Source of the DNA: Asterias amurensis
Lineage: Eukaryota > Echinodermata > Asteroidea > Forcipulatida > Asteriidae
NCBI RefSeq assembly: GCF_032118995.1
Contig: NC_092665.1
Coordinates: forward strand, 14,094,012-14,158,011
DNA: 64,000 nt
Reading direction: 5' to 3'
Part shown: positions 18,934-29,472 of the stretch, piece by piece
Layout: each line of letters opens with the position of its first letter
Numbering within the stretch: the first letter of the stretch is position 1
The notes under the pieces: generated by a model
Seen by the model: only the letters and a program-made list of their open reading frames with translations
Databases searched by the model: none
What the model was told of the DNA's origin: nothing
Translations under genes and position numbers: made by a program

Positions 18934-21900
18934 CTATTATTAAAAAAACAAAAAAAGATTTAAAAAAAACAATAGTCATATAACATTGTAGCTAAGAGCT
19001 ATAATATGGCAATGCTCCAATTGGGTGACGGCTGTATTTCTTGAAAAACAAAGATTCTTAAAACTTAAAATGCTTATAATATAAGTTCAGGTATAGCAGC
19101 TTTTGACCGATTTGGAAGTGCTAACGTCTCTGAAGAACGATTCGTCAACGTGGATTTAGCTGACGACATTTGATTAATACAGTTAGGGATTATAGTAAGG
19201 CTTGTTCTGCTGGTATGCATTTCACCTCTGTGGACCAGGGTTCGAATCCCTCTTCAGACTCGAGCCCTTTTGCACGGATGGATTGGCCTTTGTTGTCTGA
19301 TCTAAGGGTGGTAATTCTACCACATCTAAACAAATTAATTTACTATTTTACTTCTTCATCGGTTTATCTTAGTCAAAGATCATCCAGGTCTAGAGATGAC
19401 AGTCTGGTTGCCATAAAGAGTCCGTTGGTTTCATTAAAAAAAATGGGGGGACGCTAGGTGGCAGCAGACTTACCAGTTCTTGGCTATGTGCACGTGCTCA
19501 GAGCAACGGAAACAATGACAATTTACCTGGTTAAAGTCTGCTGCCACCTAGCATTTCAAAGTCTTCCATTATCAATGCTTATCACAAGGCAGATGAAATA
19601 CGAACCTCAAACTGCTTCCCTTTGTGCAAGCCTGTGCTTTGTCCTGGGTCTCTACTGCGTTTCCTCGAACTCGATGGTAAATTTGCTGAAGGTATATGGC
19701 TCTGTAAAATACATAAATAATACATCTTACAGTTATAGGAACACGTTGCCTTGGATCGGTCGGGTTGCTCTTTGAAAAGCGTCTGTATTTATCGTTATAA
19801 AATGCTTATGGTTAGAAAGATAAGTTAAAAGAAAGAAGAATACAATGATCCACACAAATTTGCCTCGAAGTTGCGTGGTTTTCCTTTTACTTTGCGAAAT
19901 AACACGGTCGGCCATTTATGGGAGTCCCAAATTGACTCCCAATGGCCGAACTCGTTGGTCGACGAGGTAAAAAGAAAACCACGCAAATTCGAGTAATACT
20001 TGTGTGGACCATTATATTCTACTTTTAAAATATCTTTCTTATCATATGCATTTTATATCAAACGGTGTCAAACGCTTTTCATAGACCAACTCGACCGATC
20101 CAAGGCAACGTTTTCCTTTAAACTTGACTATTTTTAGTGATAAAAAATTGCATTTCTCTCCGCATTAACTTTACATGAGTTTCGCATGCATGGTTCTCAA
20201 TACCAACGAGAGACGCCGGGCAGCTGCTCTTTTAGTCCCGCTCAATTTCTTCGACCGGGTAGCTTTTTCCCCTTGCGATCTATCCGCGTCCTCTCAGTTC
20301 GTTTAAAACCAGTAGAGGCGGCTCAATCTTCAGCAAAATAAAACTGTGCTTAATTTATTAATTAAGCACCAAAAGTTTAGGTTTCTTCTGTTCAAGATGT
20401 TTTGAATTGTTGATGCCTCCCCCTCCTCCAAAGTAATAATGTCAGTTTTTGTTTGCCCCCGCCCCACACATTTTCAGCGATTACTTCGTCATCGTGGCTC
20501 TTCACAGATGCTTCAAGAACTATATGTTTACGGACGTTTGAGAGGTAATAAGCAATTAACAAACTTAAATAAAGGGCTAGGGAGGTAGTGCTTTCTGCTC
20601 TACCGGGGAGGTTTCTGATGAGTATGATGAGGGCTCCCTGTTTAGCCCCATGAGTAGTTGGCAACGGCACAGTAAAAAGAGTTGATCGTAGCCCACACCT
20701 TATAAATAAGTGACCCTCACAGGCCTTGTGGCGACTTGCATAAAAAAAACTTCTTCCATCATTTAAGGCAGTGGACACTATTGGTAATTACTCAAAATGA
20801 TTATTAGCATAAAACTTTTCTTGGTGACGAGTAATGGGGAGAGGTTAATAGTATAGAACATTGTGAGAAACGGCTCCCTCTGAAGTGCCATAGTTTTCGA
20901 GAAAGAAGTAATTTTCCACGAATTTGATTTCGAGACCTCAAGTTTAGAATTTGAGGTCTCGAAATCAAGCAGATGAAAGCACACAACTTCGTGTCACAAG
21001 GGTGTTTTTTCTTTCATTATTATCTCGCAACTTCAATCACCAATTGAGCTCAAATTTTCAGAGGTTTGTTATTTTGTGCATATGTTGAGATACACCAAGT
21101 GAGAAGACTGGTCTTTGACAATTACCAATAGTGTCCATTGTCTTTAAAGTGTTTCAACTGATGAAGTCTTTTATTATGCATCTGAAAGCACATTGTGCAG
21201 CAAGGCTGTTTTTTCCATTCATTAATATCTTTCAACTTCGATGACCGATTGAGTCCAAATTTGCACAGGTTTGTTATTTTATGAATATGTTGGGATACAC
21301 CAAGTGAGAATACTGGTCTTTTACAATTACCAATAGTGTCCATTGTCTTTAAAGTGTTTCAACTGATGAAGTCTTTTATTATGCATCTGAAAGCACATTG
21401 TGCAGCAAGGGTGTTTTTTCCATTCATTAATCTCTTGAAACTTCGATGACCGATTGAGTCCAAATTTGCACAGGGGTGGATTTCACAAAGGTAGTCCTAA
21501 CTTAGGACTAGTCCTAGGCAATGCTAAGAGATAGGACCAGTCCTAAGTTAGGATGAGTTCCTGGTCCTAACTTAGGACCAGTCCTATCTCTTAGCATTGC
21601 TTAGGACTAGTCCTAAGTTAGGACTACCTTTGTGAAATCCACCCCAGGTATGTTATTTTATGAATATGTTTGGATACACCAAGTGAGAATACTGGTCTTT
21701 TACAATTACCTAGCGTGTCAAAGAATGGGCCAAAGTTACAGGCCTACAACAGGTAAATTTTAATCTTCACCTTGCGATGAGATGCTTTCAGTGCGAAGGG
21801 GTAGCAGTCGCGTTTCTTGGGACGGGCATCGTTTTCCTTGTTGCTTGAACTTGACTGAGGAAAAAAATAAGCCACAAAACTTTTTCATGAGGGATTGATA

Positions 21901-24900
21901 CAATACAAATAATTACTTAGGCAGACCTGTTGTTTCGACATTCTTCCCAAGCTTTTAGACAAAATTCAGACAGAAGTTAAGAAATAGCACAACACTACTT
22001 AAAACATCCACTTTTGGTGATGAGAATGTTGTGGATGACAAAAATCGCGCAGTGTTCAAAGTTTGCTACCTAGCGCAAATTTTACTTACAACGGCCAAGT
22101 AAAAAAGAGTTGATCGTAGACCACAACCTTAAAGTGACCCTCACTGGCCTTGTGTGTCTGGCGACTTGCATAAAAACACTTCTTTCATCATTAAGAATAA
22201 ATGACATGTCATGTTATTTGCGTCGAATTTGCGATTTCAGTTAAACATAATGGACCTGACCATAGAGCAAGGACCAGCGGGCCTATACATACCAACGAAA
22301 CACGCCGACGAGCACTCTTTTTTTTCAACTGGATATCTTTATCCTTCCGTGGCTGTATTTCGTCATCGTCGTCGCTTGAATCCTGTAATGTAATTGTCTC
22401 AATTGGAGTTTCGGCCTGCCAACAAATATTGTGAAGCCATCAATATAAACTAATGAAAAACAATGTTATACTTTTTAAAGATGTTTAGTTGAATTTCGAA
22501 AAGGATCTAACGTGGTCCTTGTCAAAGTTTCCTGGGAGGTGTCTTTCGTTTGCTTTGGCTGGCAGGGTGTTTCCTGTTAAGGTGTTTCAACTGATGAAGT
22601 CTTTTATTATGCATCTGAAAGCACATTGTGCAGCAAGGCTGTTTTTTCCATTCATTAATATCTTTCAACTTCGCTGACCAATTGAGTCCAAATTTCCACA
22701 GGTTTGTCTGGTTGCCATAAAGAGTCCGATGGTTTCATTAAAAAAATGTGGGGGGACGCTAGGTGGCAGCAGACTTACCAGTTCTTGGCTATGTGCACGT
22801 GCTCAGAGCAACGGAAACAATGACAATTTACCTGGTTAAAGTCTGCTGCCACCTAGCATTTCAAAGTCTTCCATTATCAATGCTTATCACAAGGCAGATG
22901 AAATACGAACCTCAAACTGCTTCCCTTTGTGCAAGCCTGTGCTTTGTCTTGGGTCATTAGTGTGTTTTCTCGAACTCGATGGTAAATTTGCTGAAGTTAT
23001 ATGGCTCTGTAAAATACATAAATAGTACATCTTACAGTTAAAGGAACACGTTGCCTTGGATCGGTCGGGTTGCTCTTTGAAAAGCGTCTGTATTTATTGT
23101 TATAAAATTCTTATGGTTAGAAAGATAAGTTAAAAGAAAGAAGAATACAATGATCCACACAAATTTGCCTCGAAGTTGCGTGGTTTTCCTTTTACTTTAC
23201 GAAATGACACGGTCGGCCATTTATGGGAGTCAAAAAATTGACTCCCAATGGCCGAACTCGTTGGTCGATGAGGTAAAAAGAAAACCACGCAAATTCGAGT
23301 GATACTTGTGTGGATCATTATATTATACTTTTAAAGTATCTTTCTTATCATATGCATTTTATATAAAACGGTTACAAACGCTTTGCAAAGACCAACTCGA
23401 CCGATCCAAGGCAACGTGTTCCTTTAAACTTGACTATTTTTAGTGATCATAAAAAATTGTATTTCTCTCCGCATTAACTTTACATGAGTTTCGCATGCAT
23501 GGTTCTCAATACCAACGAGAGACGCCGGGCAGCTGCTCTTTTAGTCCGGCTCAATTTCTTCGACCGGGTAGCTTTTTCCCCTTGCGATCTATCCGCGTCC
23601 TCTAAGTTCGTTTAAAACCAGTAGAGGCGTCTCAATCTTCAGCAAAATAAAACTGTGATTTTAATTTATTAATTAAGCACCAAAAGTTTAGGTTTCTTCT
23701 GTTCAAGATGTTTTGAATGGATGAGGCCTCTCCCTCCTCCAAAGTAATAATGTCAGTTTTTGTTTGCACCCGCCCCACACATTTTCAGCGATTACTTCGT
23801 CATCGTGGCTCTTCACAGATGTTTCAAAAACTATATGTTTACGGACGTTTGAGAGGTAATAAGCAATTAACAAACTTAAATAAAGGGCTAGGGAGGTAGT
23901 GCTTTCTGCTCTACCAGCCAGGCTTCTGATGAGTATGATGAGGGCTCCCTGATTAGCCCCATGAGTAGTTGGCAACGGCACAGTAAAAAGAGTTGATCGT
24001 AGCCCACACCCTTAAGTGACCCTCACTGGCCATGTGTGTCTGGCGACTTGCATAAAAACACTTCTTTCATCATTAAGAATAAATGACATGTCATGTTATT
24101 TGCGTCGAATTTGCGATTTTAGTTAAACATAATGGGCCTGGGGTGGATTTCACAAAGAGTTAGGACTAGTCTTATCTCGACTTAGGACGAGTTACTCGTC
24201 CTAACTTAAGACTAGCTATGCGTTTTTGATATCTCTTAGGACTAGTCATAAGTTAGGACCAGTCCTAACTCTTTGTGAAATCGACCCCTGACCATAGAGC
24301 AAGGACCAGCGGGCCTATACATACCAACGAAACACGCCGACGAGCACTCTCTTTTTTCAACTGGATATCTTTATCCTTCCGTGGCTGTATTTCGTCATCG
24401 TCGTCGCTTGAATCCAGTAATGAAATTGTCTCAATTTGAGTTTCGGCCTGCCAACAAATATTGTGAAGCCATCAATATAAACTGGTGAAAAACAATGTTA
24501 TACTTTTTAAAGATGTTTAGTTGAATTTCGAAAAGGATCTAACGTGGTCCTTGTCAAAGTTTCCTGGGAGGTGTCTCTCGTTTGCTTTGGCTGGCAGGGT
24601 GTTTCCTGTTAAAGGCAGTGCAGACACTATTGGTAATTACTCAAAATAATTGTTAGCATAAAACCTTACTTGGTAATGAGTAATGGGTAGAGGTTGATAG
24701 CATAACACATTGTGAGAAACGGCTCCCTCTGAAGTGACGTAGTTTTCGAGAAAGAAGTAATTTTCCACGAATTTGATTTCGAGACCTCAAGTTTAGAATT
24801 TGAGGTCTCGAAATCAAGCATCTGAAAGCACACAACTTCGTGTCACAAGGGTGTTTTTTCTTTCATTATTATCTCGCAACTTGAAACTTCGATGTTTTGG

Positions 24901-26893
24901 CTGGCAGGGTGTTTCCTGTTAAGGTGTTTCAACTGATGAAGACTTTTATTATGCATCTGAAAGCACATTGTGCAGCAAGGGTGTTTTTTCCATTCATTAA
25001 TATCTTTCAACTACGCTGACCAATTGAGTCCAAATTGTCACAGGTTTGTTATTTTATGAATATGTTTGGATTCACCAAGTGAGAATACTGGTCTTTTACA
25101 ATTACCAAGCGTGTCAAAGTATGGGCTAAAATTAAATGTTTATAATCTTCACCATGCGATGTACCTGATCAGATGTCATCTGTGGGGAGCAATTGCGTTT
25201 CTTGGGACGGGCATCGTTTTCCTTGTTGCTTGAACTTGCCTGAGGAAAAAAATAAGCCACAAAACTTTTTCATGGGGGATTGATTCAATTCACAAATAAT
25301 TACTTAGGCAGACCTGTTGTTTCGACAATCTTCCCAAGCTTTTAGACAAAATTCAGACAGAAGTTAAGAAATAGCACAACACTACTTAGAACATCCACTT
25401 TTTACCTCTGTACATAAAGTATCTTTATAACAGCATATTTCATTGGTGTTGAGAATGTTGTGTATGACAAAAATTGCGCAGTGTTCAAAGTTTACTACCG
25501 AGCGCAAATTTTACAATCATGCAAGAAAAAATGGTGCTACATAAAAATGGCACACCGTGCAAATTTAAAAATGGCCATGCGCGCAACGGTGAAAATGTTT
25601 GGCTGCTAGTAAGTGGCGTTTTTGTGGAGAACTTTCGGAATCAATAGAATCTTATTTGATGTTAAAGAATATTCGTTTGGAATTGTACCTATAAACACCG
25701 ATGTGTAAAGCACAATAGCACATACTCTCTTTCCCGAGTTCTGTGAACAAAATCACAGGCAAATAACTCGGGTGGGATTCAAACCCACGACCTTTCGGAT
25801 TCGTTTATCGCCAGCGATTGCTTTTTAAAAACCGCAGAGTACGGGTAATATAGTTTAGCCCGTTAGTTCTATTGTCACTATTTTCACCAGCAAGGCAGCG
25901 TGAAGGATGTATACGGGCGGCGTTCAAATTGCTTCAAGTATCCCAGGTTCCCCCTTTCCCCAAAACGAAAAGCCGCCATCAAACGGGGAGTTGAAATGCC
26001 GTGTCTGTGTTTCTGGTGTTGATGTTAACATAACTCAGAAAAGTCTTCCCTCTGCTCACTAAAAACCTGCGGTTGGCATGAATCAATTGAATATGGAAAG
26101 TGGAATGCTGCAAGAATAAAGGCAATGTGTACTTTGGGTAAGTTACTCCACACACACGACATGAAAAAAGAACACTGGGAACCTATTGGTAATATAAATA
26201 AAGCCATTGTTAGAAACGACCCCCAAAAAGTGGTTATTTTCAACCCATAGTTCTAAGAAAGGCATGAAGCCTTCCCAGACAAAGCACACAATAGTTCTAT
26301 GCGACAAGGTTTTTGAAATGTTTCCCATTATTTTTTTCTTGCTTCGATGATGACCAATAATGAGCCCACATTTTCACTGCAATTTTGGGATACACCAGGT
26401 AAGGATAGGCCTAATGGTCTTTGACAACTACCAAAGTAAACCATGCCCTGAATTGCACTGGACACACTTTTGATAATTTCTCAAAATAATTGTTAGCATA
26501 AAAACTTCCTTGGTAACGAGCAATGGAGAGCTAATGATATTATAAAGCATCGTAAGAAACGGCTCCGTCTGAATTAGTAACATTGTTTTTGAGAAACAGG
26601 CAATTTCTCACACAATTAATAATAAAAGACTTCAGCTGAGGCCTTTTTATATGCATCTGAAAGCACACATTGTGCAACAAGGGTGGTTTTCTTTCATTAT
26701 TCTCTTGCAACTTCGATTACCAAATGGGTCAAAATTTCACAGGTTCGATATTATATTATTATTCAAGTAGTACTGGTCGTTGACAATTACAAAAGGTTTC
26801 CAGTGCCTTTAACTCAAGGTTTATACGAACCCTTTTAAGACGACGCTTCTGTTTTGCTTCACTGCCACCTTCCAAGTCCGCTCTTGAAGTCAT
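18220..26893 (-). CDS. Gene B: paralogue of gene A with CxCG...VGxxCI domain (seven usable exons)
   Basis: Exons 26893-26831, 25239-25165, 23599-23513, 22382-22293, 21854-21771, 20290-20204 and 18933-18220 join in phase 0 to about 399 residues ending at 18220. As in gene A, a short ATG exon, several small Ser/Asp-then-Lys/Arg exons and a large last exon are present. The last exon reads YAQRKLVPHLESLGRPGYY, HDVFSGWRLVKCIDLG, NCPCGKKDIRHLNYIEHI and TFVGRRCITLF, colinear with gene A (DELIPHLKE, FSEWKFTGVEDIG, SCPCGK, FVGSECIKQF). Linker exons occur in two pairs of duplicates, and an eighth at 24325-24414 has lost its acceptor. Function unknown. Which linker exons are actually used cannot be told without transcripts. 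Confidence 0.62.
19225..19262 (+). repeat. tRNA-like B-box sequence, possible SINE relic
   Basis: GACCAGGGTTCGAATCCC fits the internal B box of RNA polymerase III promoters, but no cloverleaf can be folded around it, so it is not called a tRNA. Confidence 0.25.
19736..20118. repeat. Palindromic MITE family P within duplicated block, copy 1
   Basis: AGGAACACGTTGCCTTGGAT at the left, complement ending CAACGTTTTCCTTTAA at the right, centre near 19930 with a shortened palindrome. Confidence 0.78.
20204..20290 (-). CDS. Gene B linker exon, copy 1 (29 codons)
   Basis: Open frame from GAC after CTGAGAG to TCGTTG before GTATTG, encoding DADRSQGEKATRSKKLSG then KRAAARRLSL. The RRLSL end resembles the 22293-22382 exon (RRRVSL). 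The acceptor has a poor pyrimidine tract. Confidence 0.42.
20763..21147. repeat. MITE family M, complete copy
   Basis: AAGGCAGTGGACACTATTGG at the left and CCAATAGTGTCCATTGTC then TTTAA at the right. The internal inverted repeat GAGACCTCAAGTTTAGAATT...GAGGTCTC is intact. Confidence 0.82.
21145..21730. repeat. Chain of partial family M segments
   Basis: The segment TAAAGTGTTTCAACTGATGA...CATTGTGCAGCAAGG...CAAATTTGCACAGG occurs at 21146 and again at 21346, each with family M-like 3' sequence. The second is split by the family C element. Another copy is at 22577-22705. Confidence 0.65.
21474..21644. repeat. Family C palindromic MITE (GGGTGGATTTCACAAAG ends)
   Basis: Almost completely palindromic, built from CCTAACTTAGGA units. 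Flanked by CAG (21471-21473, 21645-21647). The sister segment at 21261-21275 reads GCACAGGTTTG without the element and with one CAG. Confidence 0.85.
21771..21854 (-). CDS. Gene B linker exon, SSSSNKEN type, copy 1 (28 codons)
   Basis: Acceptor TTTCCTCAG, donor GTGAAG. Encodes SSSSNKENDARPKKRDC then a variable tail ending SHRK. Its counterpart is 25165-25239. Confidence 0.58.
22293..22382 (-). CDS. Gene B linker exon, DSSDDDDE type, copy 1 (30 codons)
   Basis: Acceptor ATTACAG, donor GTATGT. Encodes DSSDDDDEIQPRKDKDI then a strongly basic KKKSARRRVSL. Acid-then-base layout as in the gene A linker exons. Confidence 0.6.
23042..23423. repeat. Palindromic MITE family P within duplicated block, copy 2
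   Basis: TTAA flanks at 23038-23041 and 23424-23427. Same insertion as 19736-20118, inherited through the block duplication. Confidence 0.82.
23513..23599 (-). CDS. Gene B linker exon, copy 2 of 20204-20290
   Basis: Same 87 nt open frame (DADRSQGEKATRSKKLS) inside the second copy of a roughly 1.3 kb duplicated block. One change turns the upstream CTGAGAG into CTTAGAG. Confidence 0.42.
24141..24287. repeat. Family C palindromic MITE, second complete copy
   Basis: GGGTGGATTTCACAAAGAGT to the complementary GAAATCGACCC, flanked by CTG (24138-24140, 24288-24290). The sister block at 22251-22260 reads TGGACCTGAC with a single CTG. Confidence 0.87.
24325..24414 (-). pseudogene. Gene B linker exon copy with destroyed splice acceptor
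   Basis: Duplicate of 22293-22382, open over 30 codons with an intact GTATGT donor, but the acceptor reads ACTG where the sister has ACAG. Without AG at this position the exon should be skipped. The frame is kept either way because its length is 90. Confidence 0.6.
24613..24880. repeat. MITE family M, 3'-truncated copy
   Basis: Begins AAGGCAGTGCAGACACTATT and runs through the GAGACCTCAAGTTTAGAATT core to TTATCTCGCAACTTG, then breaks off. Confidence 0.72.
25165..25239 (-). CDS. Gene B linker exon, SSSNKEN type, copy 2 (25 codons)
   Basis: Acceptor TTCCTCAG, donor GTACAT. Encodes ASSSNKENDARPKKRNC then SPQMTSDQ, so it matches 21771-21854 for its first 17 codons and then diverges. Confidence 0.57.
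25690..25830 (-). repeat. Possible tRNA-derived SINE relic
   Basis: On the - strand, AGGTCGTGGGTTTGAATCCC (25772-25793) fits a B box. Upstream conservation is insufficient to call a tRNA. Confidence 0.35.
26452..26812. repeat. MITE family M, diverged copy in gene B 5' region
   Basis: TGCACTGGACACACTTTTGATAATT at the left and ACAAAAGGTTTCCAGTGCC then TTTAA at the right, with GCATAAAAACTTCCTTGGTA inside. Confidence 0.65.
26831..26893 (-). CDS. Gene B first coding exon
   Basis: ATG at 26893-26891 opens MTSRADLEGGSEAKQKRR and ends LKR before donor GTTCGTAT, the same donor context as gene A's first exon. The start is chosen because it is the only ATG in the exon. Confidence 0.55.
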
Positions 26894-29082
26894 TTTGATT
26901 CGGCTGTTTTGATTAAGTGGCACACAAATAAGAGTTTATACTTAAAGATGCTGTGTCAGATTTTTGGCCCCAAACATTAAAAAAGTAGATTTTTTTTTGA
27001 GTGAATGGTATTTCAAAGAGTATCACCCGCTCTTACGAAAACAAGTTTTACTTTTACTTTTAATGGTCAGGAACCATGACAAAAATTTTAAACGTTTCTT
27101 ATAAAACACATAAGAATTGGTCACGTGACATATTGTCGGGATCCCAATGGCTCAAATGAAAGCTTGTAACTTTCTCGACCCCCATCAAAATACCTATTGA
27201 ATTTTAAATCAGAATTTTTGGGTCAAATCGGCCAAAAATCTGACATAGCATCTTTTTTAATGATTGTAATGGCTTTCTCTTCCAGCAGTCTCGGGTCTAA
27301 GGTGGCTTTAAAGGGACATCGCAAGTAAAAAATTGACGCCAATATTCAGGACTGAAGTCGCACAAATTGACGCCAATATTGTCGACATAACCCTATAGTG
27401 GCAAGAATAGAGCAAGTTGGAGCGGCGACCCTTATCAACCATTATAACACCCCTTGCAAGTATTCTGCCTGCTCATTGGTTTAGAGCGCGTCACATGACA
27501 TGTCTTAGTTTTGCTAGACGGCGGCCGTGTGATAGTGCGTCGGTTTGCCATGCGCTAGTCCGAAGACTAGCACACGGCGTGCAGTACCCAGACGTCCGTT
27601 GCGTGTACGAGGATGATAAATTAATAGTCTGTAACCATTTCGGATTGCACGACACTCCATGCAGCACAGTAAAAGTGTTTGCAATCTGTATTTGCGTCGT
27701 CCGTGGATTGTAGCATTCAGGTCTGTAACTTAATAATAATAGTACAGTATTTGTTTGAGGTGTTATAAAACAAATATTGACTGCTTTTACTCGTGCAATG
27801 GTTAAAAACTATGACTCCTCGGTGATCCCCGTAGCGTTCTATTTTCCCTCGGCTTCGCCTCGGGAAAATAGAACGCTCCGGGGATCACCTCGAGAGTCAT
27901 AGTTTTAACCATGGCACTCGAAGCAGTCAATATTTGTATACTAGTCAATGTTCCATGGTTACCTATGCATGCTATACATCCTGGGTACCAAGCAAAATCA
28001 CCCAATGGTCGACTATATCGTGCCTCACTCGAACTTGCTCCTACTGCGCGTTACGCGAGCAAACACGTGAACGTGAACGTGTGAAATGGTGTTGTTTCTA
28101 GGTGACGTCACCACTTTTGCATGCTCATGTATGACGTCTGCACGTACGTACCTGATGTGAAATTTGCTAGAACGTGAGATTTTAACAACAAATTTTTTCT
28201 GACGTTCACGTTTACGTATTTGCTCGCGTAAACTGTGCAGCTAAACCTCCATTGACGCCAATATTCACGACTTGGGCCAAGTCGTCAGAACCAACTCAGG
28301 CGTGATTTTTTTTTACAGCAACGTGGGGTGCCTGGTGTTGACGTTTTCGAAAGTCAATAGACGATGTGACCTATGTTTACATTCAAACCGCCCTCTGTTG
28401 ACAAAACACTAATACGTCATGTTTCGCCGGGCACTGAGTTGCGTAGTCATAGTAAGATTGCGTACACTTTCTAGCTGGCTGCCGAAACACAAAGGTTTTG
28501 CCCGGCGGTATGCGCGCGAATCATGTTATGGTTTTTGTGTGACGTCAGAGGTCACATCGCCCATAGGTTGTGTTGATACGGGTATTTCTCAATATGGGGT
28601 ACAAAAAAGGGGAATACCCGACACTCCGTCAGACAAACTACGTACAACTATTTCAACAAAACAATCGTACACAAAATACATGTATTTCTCAATATGGGAT
28701 ACAAAAAAGTCGTTTCGCTTTTCACAAACCGCTGTGGTCTTGAGGAAATGGCGGTGTTAAAAACATTGTATGTATTTATTAAGGGAAAAACCAACGTCTC
28801 GTGAGAAATGATCGAGCAGTGCATGTCGAACAAAATGGGCTATAATTGTAAATTTTACTACGTTTTAAGCAATATTTTACACACTAACATATGCCCTAAA
28901 ACTGGATTTTTCAGGGCCTGCAAACTGTAGATCTCATATGGCATCCGATGAATACTTTAAAGTCAATATATCAGGAAAATATGATTTGGAAATCATTTTA
29001 AAAAGTATATTTTCTGTGTGCATAAAAAGAAGGTCTTTTTTCGGTGCACTTTGAAGCGTCTTTGATAAAAGAGTCTGATCTT
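26894..29082. other. Gene-poor region between gene B and the SRCR gene, left part
   Basis: No exon is supported. It contains one large palindrome (27771-27935). The stretch 28419-28760 stays open for 114 codons, but its composition and lack of recognisable motifs do not support a gene. Confidence 0.45.
27771..27935. repeat. 165-bp palindrome
   Basis: CAAATATTGACTGCTTTTAC...GGTGATCCCC...TAGAACGCTCCGGGGATCACC...CAGTCAATATTTG, with centre TCGGCTTCGCCTCG near 27850-27863. Arms match with a few mismatches. Confidence 0.82.
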
Positions 29083-29472
29083 TAAAGGCAGTGGACACTA
29101 TTGGTAATTACTCAAAATAATTATTAGCATAAAACTTTACTTGGTAATGAGTAATGGGGAGAAGTTGATGGTATAAAACATTGTGAGAAACGGCTCCCTC
29201 TGAAGTGACATAGTTTTCGAGAAAGAAGTATTTTTCCACGAATTTGATTTCGAGACCTCAAGTTTGGAATTTGAGGTCTCGAAATCAACCATCTAATTAA
29301 AAAGCACACAACTTAGTGTGACAAAGGTGTATTTTCTTTCATTATTATCTCACAACTTCGACGACCGATTGAGCTCAAATTTTCACAGGTTTGTTATTTT
29401 ATGTACATGTTGAGATACATTAAGTGAGAAGACTAGTCTTTGACAATTACCAATAGTGTCCACTGTCTTTAA
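29083..29472. repeat. MITE family M, complete copy
   Basis: TTAAAGGCAGTGGACACTAT left, ATAGTGTCCACTGTCTTTAA right. One of the least diverged copies in the window. Confidence 0.85.

Larger units (their letters stand above)
19396..20760. repeat. Duplicated block, copy 1 (pairs with 22708-about 24060)
   Basis: From TCTGGTTGCCATAAAGAGTC onward the two blocks agree for over 1.2 kb with few differences. They include a family P MITE, the 87 nt linker exon of gene B and a region ending in AGTTGATCGTAGCCCACACC. Confidence 0.8.
22708..24060. repeat. Duplicated block, copy 2
   Basis: Second copy of 19396-20760, directly followed by a copy (about 24060-24610) of the neighbouring 22150-22600 segment. 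Confidence 0.8.

Noticed and set aside
19225-19262. tRNA gene
   Set aside because: A B-box match exists, but no A box and acceptor stem at the right spacing.
19170-19775. Open stretches of about 100 codons, repeated at 22763-22960
   Set aside because: They lie in the duplicated non-coding block, overlap a MITE and have no recognisable motif; conservation is explained by the recent duplication.
20392-20778. 128-codon open frame on the - strand, also at 23703-23981
   Set aside because: Its tail could be a gene B exon (SHDDEVIAENVWGG), but the splice acceptor is doubtful and it contains a stop, so it would end the protein before the CxCG exon.
27417-27713. 98-codon open frame
   Set aside because: No similarity to any family I know and bordered by foldback sequence.
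28419-28760. 114-codon open frame on the + strand
   Set aside because: It has no domain, no splice context and repeated TATTTCTCAATATGGG segments; more likely chance.
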